From Melampsora larici-populina 98AG31 (lineage: Eukaryota; Basidiomycota; Pucciniomycetes; Pucciniales; Melampsoraceae), in assembly GCF_000204055.1 (NCBI RefSeq), contig NW_006768787.1:1-64000 (forward strand): 64,000 nucleotides of DNA, in the 5' to 3' direction. The position numbers and the translations under genes were made by a program. The notes beneath the pieces are model-generated. The model worked only from the letters and a program-made list of their open reading frames with translations, was not told where the DNA came from and did no database searches. Below are positions 10,415 through 22,100 of this stretch, piece by piece; position 1 is the stretch's first letter; each line of letters opens with the position of its first letter.

Positions 10415-10850
10415 TCCACTCTTCAAAAAAGGGGTTATTCCGACCTTTATGGAGGACATGCTGTTTTGATGGGCGGTATCCGTGCGTAAATCACATCACT
10501 CTCTTTTTGTTCTCGAAATAAACATGCCCACCTAGGTATCAACAACGTTGATAAATTTTCTTAAGACATAGAAAATCAAAGAGATTGGAACAAAAGAAGA
10601 AGATCATGATGTGAAGAGATGAGATGACGTTTACAGTGATTCATGGAACCTAAGAACCCATTCAATAATGTCTGTTTTATTCAATATTGCACACCTATAC
10701 ACCTTTGCAGTTTTTCATCTTTACTTGTTTTGTGAGCGGCGATTTTTTGAAAAATTGAAGTATGTTTGATGTCGAGTTTGAAGTGAATGTTCTCTTCTGA
10801 AAATAATTTTGAATTTTCCGATCCTACTCGAGGATTAGTTTTACTTGATT
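10415..10850 (+). pseudogene. Truncated decayed copy of ILV5
   Basis: Positions 10430-10488 match the end of ILV5 exon 3, encoding YSDLYGGHAVLMGGI where ILV5 has [15 protein letters not shown]. The copy even retains a GT at the exon end, now GTGCGTAAA. From about 10590 on, the sequence matches the ILV5 3' flank (9800-10070), including TTTGTGAGCGGCGATTTTTTG against TTATGAGTGGTGATTTGC and AAATTGAAGTAT in both. Everything between (the last three exons) and everything upstream of the fragment is missing. The Mg2+-ligand Glu and the adjacent Arg are replaced (G-H), so it cannot be an enzyme. This is an old local duplication followed by deletion. Confidence 0.8.
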
Positions 10851-11136
10851 AGGAACTCAAGGCTTAGGATCTCGTTGCTACTGAGTAGGCCTGTTGAATC
10901 CTCCTGAGAGGTATGCAAGGTTTACCGATCAACTAACAAAATCTGTTTTATCTACACGCTCAAAGCTTGATTAAATGACCGATCGATCAAAAGTTTCTCG
11001 TAGAATATTGACAATGATCACGGTGATATATACTTTCTGAGTGTTTACATTGGAATAAGAAAAGGGATGAGGTATTCAAGAGATCAAGATCAAAAGGAGG
11101 TATACAAGATCGAGAATCGAGATGAGAAGTTTGAAA

Positions 11137-11676
11137 TCATGAACCGAATCCATAATCATTAACTTGTTTACCATAATAACCAGTGCCAAGTAAACCAGTA
11201 CCAGTAAGAATCTTAGGAACCGTAGCTTTTCTAAACCTACCCACACTAGAAGCCAAAAGGATCACAGAAGCAGCCGTAGCTACCAAAGAAGAATGTAATA
11301 ACAAGATGTGAGAAAGACAACAAAAGTAAAACATTTTAAGAGAGGTTTACCAATTTCATGACCATAACGTTGACCAGATTGGATTCTATGACCACTTATT
11401 CCATAAATCGAACCGATCAAAATTCCTCCGATCAAAGATGGTATAGATCTTGTTTTAATAAACCCCATCGTACCTCCTACTGCACCTATATATAAAGTAT
11501 CAAGAATTGTAAAAATCAGTGAAACCGATTTGATAAAATATCTTGATGGTAAGGGAAGAAATCAATTCATAGGTTTACGAAAAATAATACATATATTCAT
11601 AATTATAGTACGAATAATTTCAAGGAGACTCACATAAAGCTGCTAATGAATAAGCAGGGTGCGCTGAACCTGTCAT
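11137..11676 (-). CDS. TMEM14 / UPF0136 family small membrane protein
   Basis: Exons on the minus strand: 11676-11634, 11485-11351 and 11279-11137. Phases 1 and 1 join, giving 106 aa, the usual family length (about 100-115). The start MTGSAHPAYSLAALCAVGGTMGFIKTRSIPSLIGG carries the family's Gly-rich first helix and the G-(x)-K-x-x-S-x-P-S-L turn. Further hydrophobic segments are SLIGGILIGSIYGISG, TAASVILLASSVG and TGTGLLGTGYYG, so 3-4 membrane spans are likely. Animal TMEM14C is an inner mitochondrial membrane protein needed for porphyrin transport into the matrix for haem synthesis; the fungal role is inferred at best. Family call from sequence pattern; no database search was possible. Confidence 0.8.
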
Positions 11677-13204
11677 ATTTTTCTTCGTTTTTCTCAAAAA
11701 GCTTTTTGGTATTTTTCCTTTGCCGTATCAGGAATCAGGATGACGAGAATTGGTTTTGTACACGTCAGACCGATGATGATGCATACCTCCGGGGCCACCT
11801 CCACGCACGGGTGACGGATCACCGAGTTAAAAACACGGGGCATATCTTTGGCTGCATTTCAAGTTGAGAGAGATTGTACTTTGGTTCTTGATCATCTTGT
11901 AATGACATATGATGTACGTGGGGACTGCAGTGAGGAAGACCTCTATGCAGTCCCAATTCCTAACATCACATATTCATGAAAGATACAATGTGAATATAAG
12001 AAATTGGATAGATATCAATCTTTGCATACAATCTTGGTGCTAAAGTTTGTCTTGTGATAGTTTGTTTTGCAATTTCAGGTGAAATTACATTGGAAACTGA
12101 AATAGGATTTTTTTGAATTATATATACGTGCAAAGTATTGATGATCATACACACAAGAAGAAACAAAAGTGATCAATCAAAAAAACAGTGAAGCTTCTTA
12201 CCAATTGGGCTGGGAGCATGTATCATTAATAATTATTGGGGCAAACTAAACATAAACAATTGTTTTCAGCTAAGCATACTTTTGATCCATTGATAAGATG
12301 ATGTTAGTTTACTGACACATGGCGGGCACAGTTGAAGGAGTGTACAGGCAGTTGTAAGCTTTTTCGCCGGAGTTGTGACAAACTGGAGATTTTCCATTGA
12401 TATGTGGAGAAAAAATCTTGAATCAGTCACTTTATGAGGAACGGATGGTTCAAGGAGCCTCAGGCTAGTGACCTGTTTTTGGTCGGGATTCCAATCATAT
12501 CTGACACGCTGTTGATTGCCAATACCTTTATCATTTCCGCGCAATTGACAAATCTTCATCGGACCCCACCTGCAACCTAAAATTCAAAGGCATATATCAG
12601 ATGCTCGCGGATCAATTTACAGGTTCATGTTATGATTGGGGTATGAAGATCAGTAGCTGAAATAATTACCATTGAGAATGCATTCTGAAGATAGACATTG
12701 CCAAGTTATTGTCTTAGGCCATCTGTCACCGTTGACCTTGCAATCTTTCATTGTCAGCAGATGTCAGTAATCCCCAAACAGGACTGTGTTGGCAGCGGGT
12801 GTAGGTTATGCTAGAGTTATTCAAATAAAAGCACATACCTGCATAAAATTCTGAGGTATGTACAAACCCTAACTGGCAAGATAGGCACCACACCTTCGGG
12901 CTATGAATCCACAGTGAGAGAAGTAGAAGGTAAACCTTTGGGAAGACGTAGCTTGTTGCGCTTTTGAAAATGGTGCCGCAGTGAGGCAATCTGCCGGGCT
13001 CTCTCTGGGCTCATCCGATAGCCCTAATCCATACGCATCTTTGGATGTGCTCAAGACCCAAGTACTGATGCGTAGTGTAGAGCCCATAAGCTCAAATTCG
13101 GTCTACGTCAGGCACTTCTGAGTGTAGGCGTATTCCAGGGTCACCAACTACATCAAACTGTAAGCTTTTGACCCGGCGTGAGCAAGTAGGATGATTCTGT
13201 GATT
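11677..13204. other. Intergenic, no gene recognised
   Basis: Upstream region of the TMEM14-like gene (minus strand) and further AT-rich sequence. A more GC-rich tract at about 12870-13190 has no credible reading frame. No RNA gene seen. Confidence 0.5.
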
Positions 13205-13385
13205 CAGAATTCTCGCCTACCTGCATACACAACAATGAAAACCCAGAGCAAAAAAACTGTCTTCAAAAATTCAAAACATCTTGAAGATTCAGTTCATCAG
13301 CAAAGAAAATGCTTCCAAAAGAACGCCGAGGAGACACTAATTAGCGCTACATCCATTTACTTTAACCTTTGCCTCTATACTAAGT
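13205..13385. repeat. Dispersed repeat, copy 2 (partner at 10192-10370)
   Basis: Same sequence family as 10192-10370. In frame it reads ...KTVFKN... and KNAEETLISA...FNLCLY before a stop at 13384-13386. No intact gene can be made from either copy. Confidence 0.65.
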
Positions 13386-16185
13386 GAGAAGGTTTTCTTC
13401 AGCCAGCACATTCACAGATGTGATATGACCCTACAACCATCTTACGTTGTTCCAAAATTATAGTACTTTGTTCTACCCCCCGTAATTGAATCAATCCATC
13501 TGATACATCCAGGATTTCATCAAACATGTTTTCATTCTCAAAATCCTTTTTCACCACCTGTTTTTCACAGTGTGCAGACAACCTGCTCAGCATTCAGGCA
13601 TGTTTTATCTTTCCTTTTGAAATTATCTGCTTTTCTTGTCCAAGTCCTTGTGTTTCAGTTATGCTGAATGCAGAATAATCAGATTGTTTTTGATGAGAGT
13701 CCCAAATTGAACATATGCAACACATATTCCGTCTGTGAACTGTTTCCTAGATACTTTGTCCTTGTAGTTCTTTTCTCCCACAAGCACCTCATCTTTTCCA
13801 CCTTGCAACATATCAACATCTGTTGCACATCTCATCAATGTCAACCCAAACTAGGGTCAACTCGCCCAACCATTTTGTTTAGTCATCCATGCTGATTTAC
13901 ATCATTCATATACTAACAATGTGTATTTCTGCCGGCAAATTCATCCCGCACGCCTACCTTCAGTCACTTCCTTTTTTGGATATGTCTACTCTTTGTTTGA
14001 ATGGCTCACATGGCCCATACAGTGAATCTGATCAACCCAAGTCTCAGTGTGATGCACTCCGATTTGAACTGCAGCAGTTTTGGCGGTGTAGACCACCATA
14101 TTTTCACCTCTCCAGGGCACCAAGCTTTCAAAGGTAAGAAAGCCCCTGCAAGAATTGGGACTTGTGTCAAGTTAGATATCTTCAGTTCAGTTTGGTCAGC
14201 GTGAAACTGAATAAATTGAGGTGTCGTAAAAGGTTGTGAAACCTGATATTATTTGATTACACGGTACAATGGAATCCAATCTCTATGCAAGACCATCAAG
14301 GATATATTTTGCTTAGATGTTGAGTGAATTTAGAGGTTTACTACTAAAGACCAATCCTTGCACACAACCCAGCAAAAGTATCTGTCACAGTTAAACAGCT
14401 GACTGTACATAATTATTCTTGGCTTCAATGATTTTCCATATCTTGGAACAAATCTTTCCAAGCTTCTTTGTGGCATACATAAAGGGGTCATACTCGGCAT
14501 CAGGTTCAGCCAGAGTCATATCTCGGGGTAATTCTCCCCGATTCTTCGAATTCCAACAAAGCTCGGATCACATAATCCGACTCATTTGATTTTTCGATCA
14601 CGGCGAAGACAATCATCACGATTTGATGATCATGATATTTATGAAAGGTTATCTTTAGAGCCTAAGAGTTTAGTAGTAATCTATTACTGTGCTACTTTCA
14701 TGAATAAAAGGATAATATAGGAGTAATCAAAGTCTATGTATCAGTTACTTTCAAAATCAAATTTTATAACCGATTCGTCTGTCTCCATAAGGTTAATCAT
14801 AGTTGATGATGCTTTAACCAAGATATGGAACATCTTTAACAAACTTCGTGTGACTTATGCTTATCAGAATTTCATTATTACTTCAAATGAAACAATCCAT
14901 CACAGGTTTGCATATTTATCAATGAACATTTTAATCTGTTTTTGATAGATGACGTATGTGAAAGTGATGAAGAGAGAATTCCGATGTGAAGTACATATGG
15001 ATGTGTTGTTCTTTAAAGTTTTCATTCCCGCGGTTTGATTCAAATTTCTTATCAAAAAGCATTGGGGTTACAATTGATTTGTACATAAAAGTCGGATCGG
15101 CAGCATACTCGGTTCAAAGAATTGACATATAGGTTTTTGGTATCAAGAAAAGATCATGTATGCTATGAAGACTCCGAGAGTCAGAGCTTCTGATCAAGCA
15201 GGGGCTGAGCTGATCGACGGAGAAATGCCCGGTTTACAATATTGTTTTTGTTTGACAAAACCCCCTTGGGACATTTTTGATTCGGTATGTATGGCTCACA
15301 TTGCTCGTTCCCCTATAAAAACCTCCACACTGGTTCCGACGGTTGAGATCAAAGTCTTTTACAAAAAATCAATGCAATGAACCAGATGGCAAAAGGCCTG
15401 GGTAGGAGGAGGATATAAATATGTACACATACATACAGACTTAGAAAACCGAATGGGGTAAACATACTACAGATTGATCGATCGATCTCAGATCAGGTAC
15501 AAGTCATGTACAACGTCAGAGGTCAAGATGATCTGGTCTACGGCAGTTTGAGAGACTCCTCTGTAGATTTGGTATTGAGAATGAGATAAGGAGACGATGA
15601 TGGTTTAAACTTGAAATGGTACATATAGTCAAGCTGCTAGAGTTGTTAATAGAAATTGTGTTGTATACTACCCCCAATCAATCCAACTTTTCCCCAAGAA
15701 TTGGTTGGGGTTCATCCAACGATCGATCGGTCGGTCAGTCAATCTGATTTTATTACCATTACCATTTTTTGATTTGTTTTTGAAGTGAAATGTTCTGGAA
15801 GGATTTACCGTAAGATAAACTGATTACAACTTTACCTCTACAAAACACAAATTCTAGCGAAGATATCCTCAAATTTTTAAATTGAATTGAATTGAATTGT
15901 GAATTGAATTGGTAAGTCGAAGTTACATAACACTTTTAACTTGTGGATGATAACTATTCTGATGATTTTGATTTTGATTTTGATTTTGATTTCGATCACT
16001 TGATTCCAAACTTCAGTCTTGTTACCCTAATTCGTTCTGTTCTCTTTACCAGTCTCTTCAAGATTTCTTCAATTCGATTCTTAAATCATTTCTCAACCTT
16101 TCTAATCTGTCTTCTAAATATTCTTATTCAACTCTTACCACTAAGAAATTTATACTCACGCACTAAGACTGATACAAGTCTCATC
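13386..16185. other. Intergenic region leading to ACC1
   Basis: No supported gene. Simple repeats precede ACC1: AATTG-type repeats at about 15878-15910 and a GATTTT hexanucleotide run at about 15961-15990. A pyrimidine-rich leader then runs to the ACC1 start. Short open frames here lack any domain signal. Confidence 0.5.
15961..15990 (+). repeat. GATTTT hexanucleotide repeat in the ACC1 leader
   Basis: About five tandem GATTTT units 195-225 bp before the ACC1 start codon, probably within or near the 5' untranslated leader. Confidence 0.75.
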
Positions 16186-19100
16186 ATGTCACCTCCTCCA
16201 CCTCCTCCATTACCTTCTTCCTCATCTCTCGATTTGGGTGATTTCATTCCTGATCATTCAAAAGTTAAAGACTTTATTGGTATTTCAATTTCGTTTCAAA
16301 CCTTTTTCTTTCCCTTCATCTTTCTTTCAGATTGACTTACATTGACTTGTTGGTATTTGGTTTGAATAGGTGGCAATCCACTCGAACTTGCTGCTCCTGG
16401 TCCAGTTTCGGATTTTGTGAGACGTAAAGGAGGTCACAGTGTGATCACAAAAGTAAGTGTTTTCGATCCCAAAACTAACCTCATCATTTTCAATCAAAAA
16501 TCACTGATGTCTCACATTTTCGTTTTCATTTTTTTTAGATCTTGATTGCCAACAATGGTATAGCAGCAGTCAAAGAAATCAGATCCGTAAGAAAATGGGC
16601 ATACGAAACTCTGGGTCATGAAAGAGCCATTGAATTTGTGGTGATGGCCACTCCTGAAGATTTAAAAGTTAACGCTGATTATATTCGAATGGCCGATCGT
16701 TATGTTGAAGTACCGGGTGGTTCGAATAATAATAATTATGCTAATGTGGATGTTATTGTAGATGTGGCTGAACGTGCTGGCGTTCATGCCGTTTGGGCTG
16801 GATGGTTCGTGGTTTCTTTGACCTTTCTCTTTTCTTGATTTCTTTTTTTTTCTTTGTCAGAGTGAGGATATTTTTCATCTTTCCTCTAAACTGTGTTTCC
16901 TCCGGAGTCACAATTCGATAAGAATGGGGAAATGATCTGCAGTATGTAGATTCGATGAGGTTTGAATATCTTCCATGAGACTTGCTTTTTGGGTCGCTCT
17001 TCATCTTGGCTGTGTATCATATTTCACAGCGTGCTCTGATTTTTTGCGGACCATTTGGTTCATGAATCCTTCAAATTGACCTGTTTTTTATCCCTATGTC
17101 ACAAGTATCAATTTCCTGTGTTTATTTCAATTTCCCTGGGTCTCCACCAGAACATTCCTTATCATATTTTGTTCTGGCTTATTAACCCTTGAGCTTCTCC
17201 TCTCAGTTTCAACTTGTTGCTCTCAAAATGCGACTTTTCAGTATACTGACCCATTTCTCTTATTTTGCTGATCTACAGGGGTCATGCATCCGAAAACCCA
17301 CGTCTCCCAGATTCCTTGGCTGCCTCCAAGCAAAAAATCATCTTCATCGGTCCACCAGGATCAGCCATGAGATCTTTGGGTGATAAAATCTCTTCCACGA
17401 TTGTGGCCCAATCCGCCCAAGTCCCTACGATGCCATGGTCCGGTTCTTCTCTATCCCAAACCGAACTTTCACCACAAGGTTTCTTATCAGTAGCTGATGA
17501 GATCTATCATCAAGCTTGTGTAACCGATGTTGAAGGTGGTTTGGTCAAAGCTGAAGAGATTGGTTATCCGGTGATGATCAAAGCATCAGAAGGAGGTGGA
17601 GGTAAAGGTATTCGAAAAGTCGAATCTGCTAAAGATTTCGGTCAAGCCTTTAATGCAGTCATTGGAGAAGTACCTGGTTCACCTGTCTTTATTATGAAAT
17701 TGGCTGGTGCTGCTCGTCATTTGGAAGTCCAAGTCTTGGCAGATCAATATGGAAATGCGATTAGTTTGTTCGGTAGAGATTGTTCAGTTCAACGTCGTCA
17801 TCAGAAAATTATCGAGGAGGCTCCGGTAACTATCGCTCCTAGTGATACTTTTGAACAAATGGAGAAGGCAGCAGTTCGACTGGCCAAGTTGGTTGGATAT
17901 GTCTCTGCTGGAACTACAGAGTTCCTTTACGAGGCCTCCACCGATAACTTCTACTTTCTTGAACTTAATCCCCGTTTACAAGTCAGTTTCTTTTGTTTTC
18001 GACCATATCATGCCTTTCAGAGAATTTACGACTTTTCCACAAAATGATAGGTCGAGCATCCCACCACCGAGATGGTCTCAGGCGTGAATCTACCGGCCGC
18101 CCAACTCCAAATCGCTATGGGTATCCCATTACACCAGATCAGGGATATCCGTACCTTATACGGGAAAAACCCACACGGAACCTCTTCCATCGACTTTGAG
18201 TTCAACTTACCACACTCTTCAGAAACTCAACGTAAACCGATGCCCAAGGGACATGTTGTAGCTGTCCGAATTACCGCCGAAAACCCCGATCAAGGTTTCA
18301 AACCTTCCTCTGGAACTCTTCAAGAACTTAACTTTAGGTCCAATACGAATGTTTGGGGATATTTCTCGGTCGGAACTGCTGGTGGACTTCACGAGTTCGC
18401 TGATTCTCAAGTTGAGTCGGTTTGGAATACCTCTGCCTCGAAAAATGATAACTAATTTTTTGAACTTGTTTATTCGAAAAGTTTGGTCACATCTTTGCAT
18501 ATGGTGCTGATCGAAGTGAGAGTCGAAAAGCAATGGTTGTAGCTCTCAAAGAGCTTTCCATTCGTGGTGATTTCCGTACCACAGTCGAATACCTCATCAA
18601 GTCAGTCTCGTCTTCGTTATCCTCCAGTTCGATGCCCTCAACTGATTCTCACTTTGCTTTTCGAATGGATTAACTTCACTAGGCTTCTAGAGACTGAAGC
18701 CTTTGAATCGAATACCATCACAACAGCTTGGCTAGACAGCTTGATCTCATCCAACATGACAGCCGAAAGGCCCGACAGTACTTTAGCTGTAATCTGCGGT
18801 GCTGTCACAAAGGCACACTTACAGGCTGTAGCTGCCTCAGAAGAATACAAGCGTGTTCTTGAAAAAGGTCAAGTACCTGACAAAAATTTATTGAAGACCG
18901 CTTTCAGTTTGGAATTCATCTATGAAAACGTCAAGTATCTCGTCCTCGCCACTCGATCGGCTGTTGGACTCTACACGCTCTTCTGTAATGGTGGAAAAGT
19001 TAGTGTTGGACTTAGAACTTTGGCCGATGGTGGGCTTTTGGTTTTGTTGGATGGAAGATCTCATACTGTGTATTGGAGAGAAGAAGTAGGGTAAGTATTC

Positions 19101-22100
19101 CGTTTGGATCTTATTACTCCATCCCACAACGCTCATTGATTGAATTCCACACTCCTACACTGATAGCGCGCTTCGACTCATGGTCAATTCAAAAACATGC
19201 CTCATTGAACAAGAGAATGATCCCACTCAACTTAGGAGTCCCAGTCCTGGAAAGCTGGTCCGGTTCTTAGTAGAGAGTGGAGAGCATGTTAAGGCTGGTC
19301 AAGCATACGCCGAAATTGAAGTGTTAGTTCTATTGATTCACTTTATCATCTTATGCATGAAGGCTGATGCATCTTATCGTTCATGTCGATAGGATGAAGA
19401 TGTATATGCCACTTGTAGCTTCTGAAGATGGAGTACCGCAATTCGTCAAGCAACCTGGAGTGACTCTCGAACCCGGAGACATTCTCGGAGTTCTAACGCT
19501 AGACGACCCAAGTCGAGTGAAACATGCCCAGCCCTTTGCTGGTCAATTGCCCGCCATGGGAGTGCCTAGTATCATCGGTTCCAAACCCCATCAGCAATTC
19601 ATCAGTCTCTCTAAGATCCTCTATGATATACTTGATGGATACGATAATTCTTCGGTGATGCAAAGTACTCTGAAAGATCTTAGTGTGGTCTTGTCAGATC
19701 CTGAGTTGCCATATGGTAAAGCTTTGGCGATCCTTTCAACTCTTTCGGGTCGTATGCCAGCCAAACTCGAAGCATCTATCCGTACCACCCTTGAAGGTGC
19801 TCATGCCAAGGGATTCGAGTTTCCTTCCAGTCGATTACGCAAAGCGATTGATGCCTTCCTCGACAATGGACTCAGACCTCAAGAGCGTCAAGCCATCAAT
19901 TTAACTCTTGCTCCCCTCGAAGATGTCATTCATCGATTCAAGGGCGGTCTCAAATCGCATGCTTATCTCTGTTTATCCGAACTCATGGAAGCATATTCGG
20001 CCGTCGAATCAATTTTCAACTCGGGCCAAGAGGACGACGTCATTTTACAATTACGAGACCAGAACCGGGATTCGTTAGATGAGGTCGTTCGCATCGTTTT
20101 ATCTCACTCTAAAGCCAATTCCAAGAATCAATTAATCCTAGCGGTGTTGGACTTAGTCAGCCGAACGGCTTCTCAAGCTGCAGTTGAGACCACGTTCCAT
20201 GAAAGCTTGAGCAAATTGGCAGCGTTGGACTCAAAGGCTGCTACTAAGGTTGCTCTGAAAGCTAAAGAAGTCTTGATCCATTGTCAATTACCATCATTAG
20301 AAGAACGACATGGACAAATGGAAGCCATTCTCAAGGCTGCTGTTCAACAAACTCATTACGGAGAAGCAAATCATGGTCAACGACAACCTTCGTATGAGAG
20401 TATCAGAGAACTTGTCGATTCCAAGTACACTGTTTTTGACGTTCTTCCTGACTTTTATGACAACTCGGATCCTTGGGTGGCTCTCGCGGCATTGGAAACT
20501 TACATTCGAAGAGCTTATCGATCTTACTCGATCATCAATTTCGATTACGAAGAGGGTGACGCTAGTGAAGATGAACCTACTTTGGTATCTTGGTTGTTCA
20601 GGATTGGCAAAGGAGACTCGCCTCCAGCTACACCTCGTCGAGGTCCGACTGGACGAGTGGCCTCATTCTCGGATCTAACTTACGTTGTCAATCGTGTGCA
20701 AGACGAACCAATGCGACATGGAGCAATGTTTATGATCAAGAACCTAGAGGATCTTGATCGTTATATGCCTAACGTATTACTCAAGTACCCAGATGTCAAA
20801 CCATCAATGCTATCCTCTGAACCCAGCAGTGCTGCTCAACACAACGTGATGAAGATTGCTTACCGACTAGATGACTTGCAAGCTGATCAATCAGATTCAG
20901 AATGGCATGAGAAATTTCAAAACGTTTGCACTAAATTTGATACAGGATTAAGTAGAAGAGGAATTGTGAGGGTGACGTTCAAGATTTGTAGAAAGGGACA
21001 ATACCCTTCATATTTCACTATGAGGAAAAATTATGAAACAAAAGTTTGGGAAGAAGTGGTAGCTATTCGAGATATCGAACCAGCTTTGGCTTTCCAACTT
21101 GAACTTCAAAGACTTTCTAACTTCAATCTTACTCCTTGTCCAACTGAAAATCGACAAATTCATATTTATTATGCTGAGGGCAAAGAAAATTCTGCGGACT
21201 CTAGATTCTTTGTCAGGACTATGTACGTAATTTGTCTTTCATCTTCAATGGTGTTTCTGTTTGGTAAAGCTGATCCGGACTTTTTTGGGTTCCTCTCATT
21301 AGTGTTCGTCCAGGTCGAATCAAAGGCAGCATTAAGGTTGCCGATTACTTGGTGACTGAGGCAGAACGTTTGTTGAATGACGCCTTGAACGCATTGGAGG
21401 TTGTTTCTGCTTCTCATCGTGGAGTAGACGTCAACCATGTTTCTTTGAACTTTGTCTATGGGATCCCAATTGGCTTTGAGGAGCTACAAACCGCCCTTGC
21501 TGGATTCTTGGATCGACATGTGAGTATCGCTAATTTACGAATGGTTTGATCTTTTCGTTTTTGATCACAACCTGATGAACATTTTATCATGATCCGTAGG
21601 GCAAGAGGCTGTGGCGATTGAGAGTTACCGCAGCTGAAGTTAGATTAGTGATTGAAGATGAGAATGGAGGACCACAAGCCATCCGGGTGATAATCGACAA
21701 CTTGTCTGGATTCATTGTCAAACTAGAAGCTTATTCCGAAGTAACATTGGAGAACGGAAAGGTAGTCTTGAAGTCGATTGGTCCTACCATTGGAGCTTAC
21801 CATCTACAACCTGTCAACTTTCCTTATCCAACCAAGGAATGGCTCCAACCTAAACGTTACAAAGCTCATGTGGTTGGAACAACGTATTGTTATGATTTCC
21901 CTGATCTCTTCCGACAAGCTGCTAGAAGAGAATGGAAACGAAAATCAGCAGAGATTCCGTTCTTACGTCCTCCTACCGATCCACTTACTGCTACTGAACT
22001 TGTCTTGGATGAATATGGTCATCCTCAAGAGATTAGTAGACCAGCTGGAAGGAATACGATTGGAATGGTAGCTTGGATGTTTGTGATCAAGACACCTCAG

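Noticed and set aside
15156..15380. 74-codon frame with a nearby TATA-like CTATAAAAACC
   Set aside because: No homology pattern, no splice continuation, and the TATA-like run lies inside the frame.
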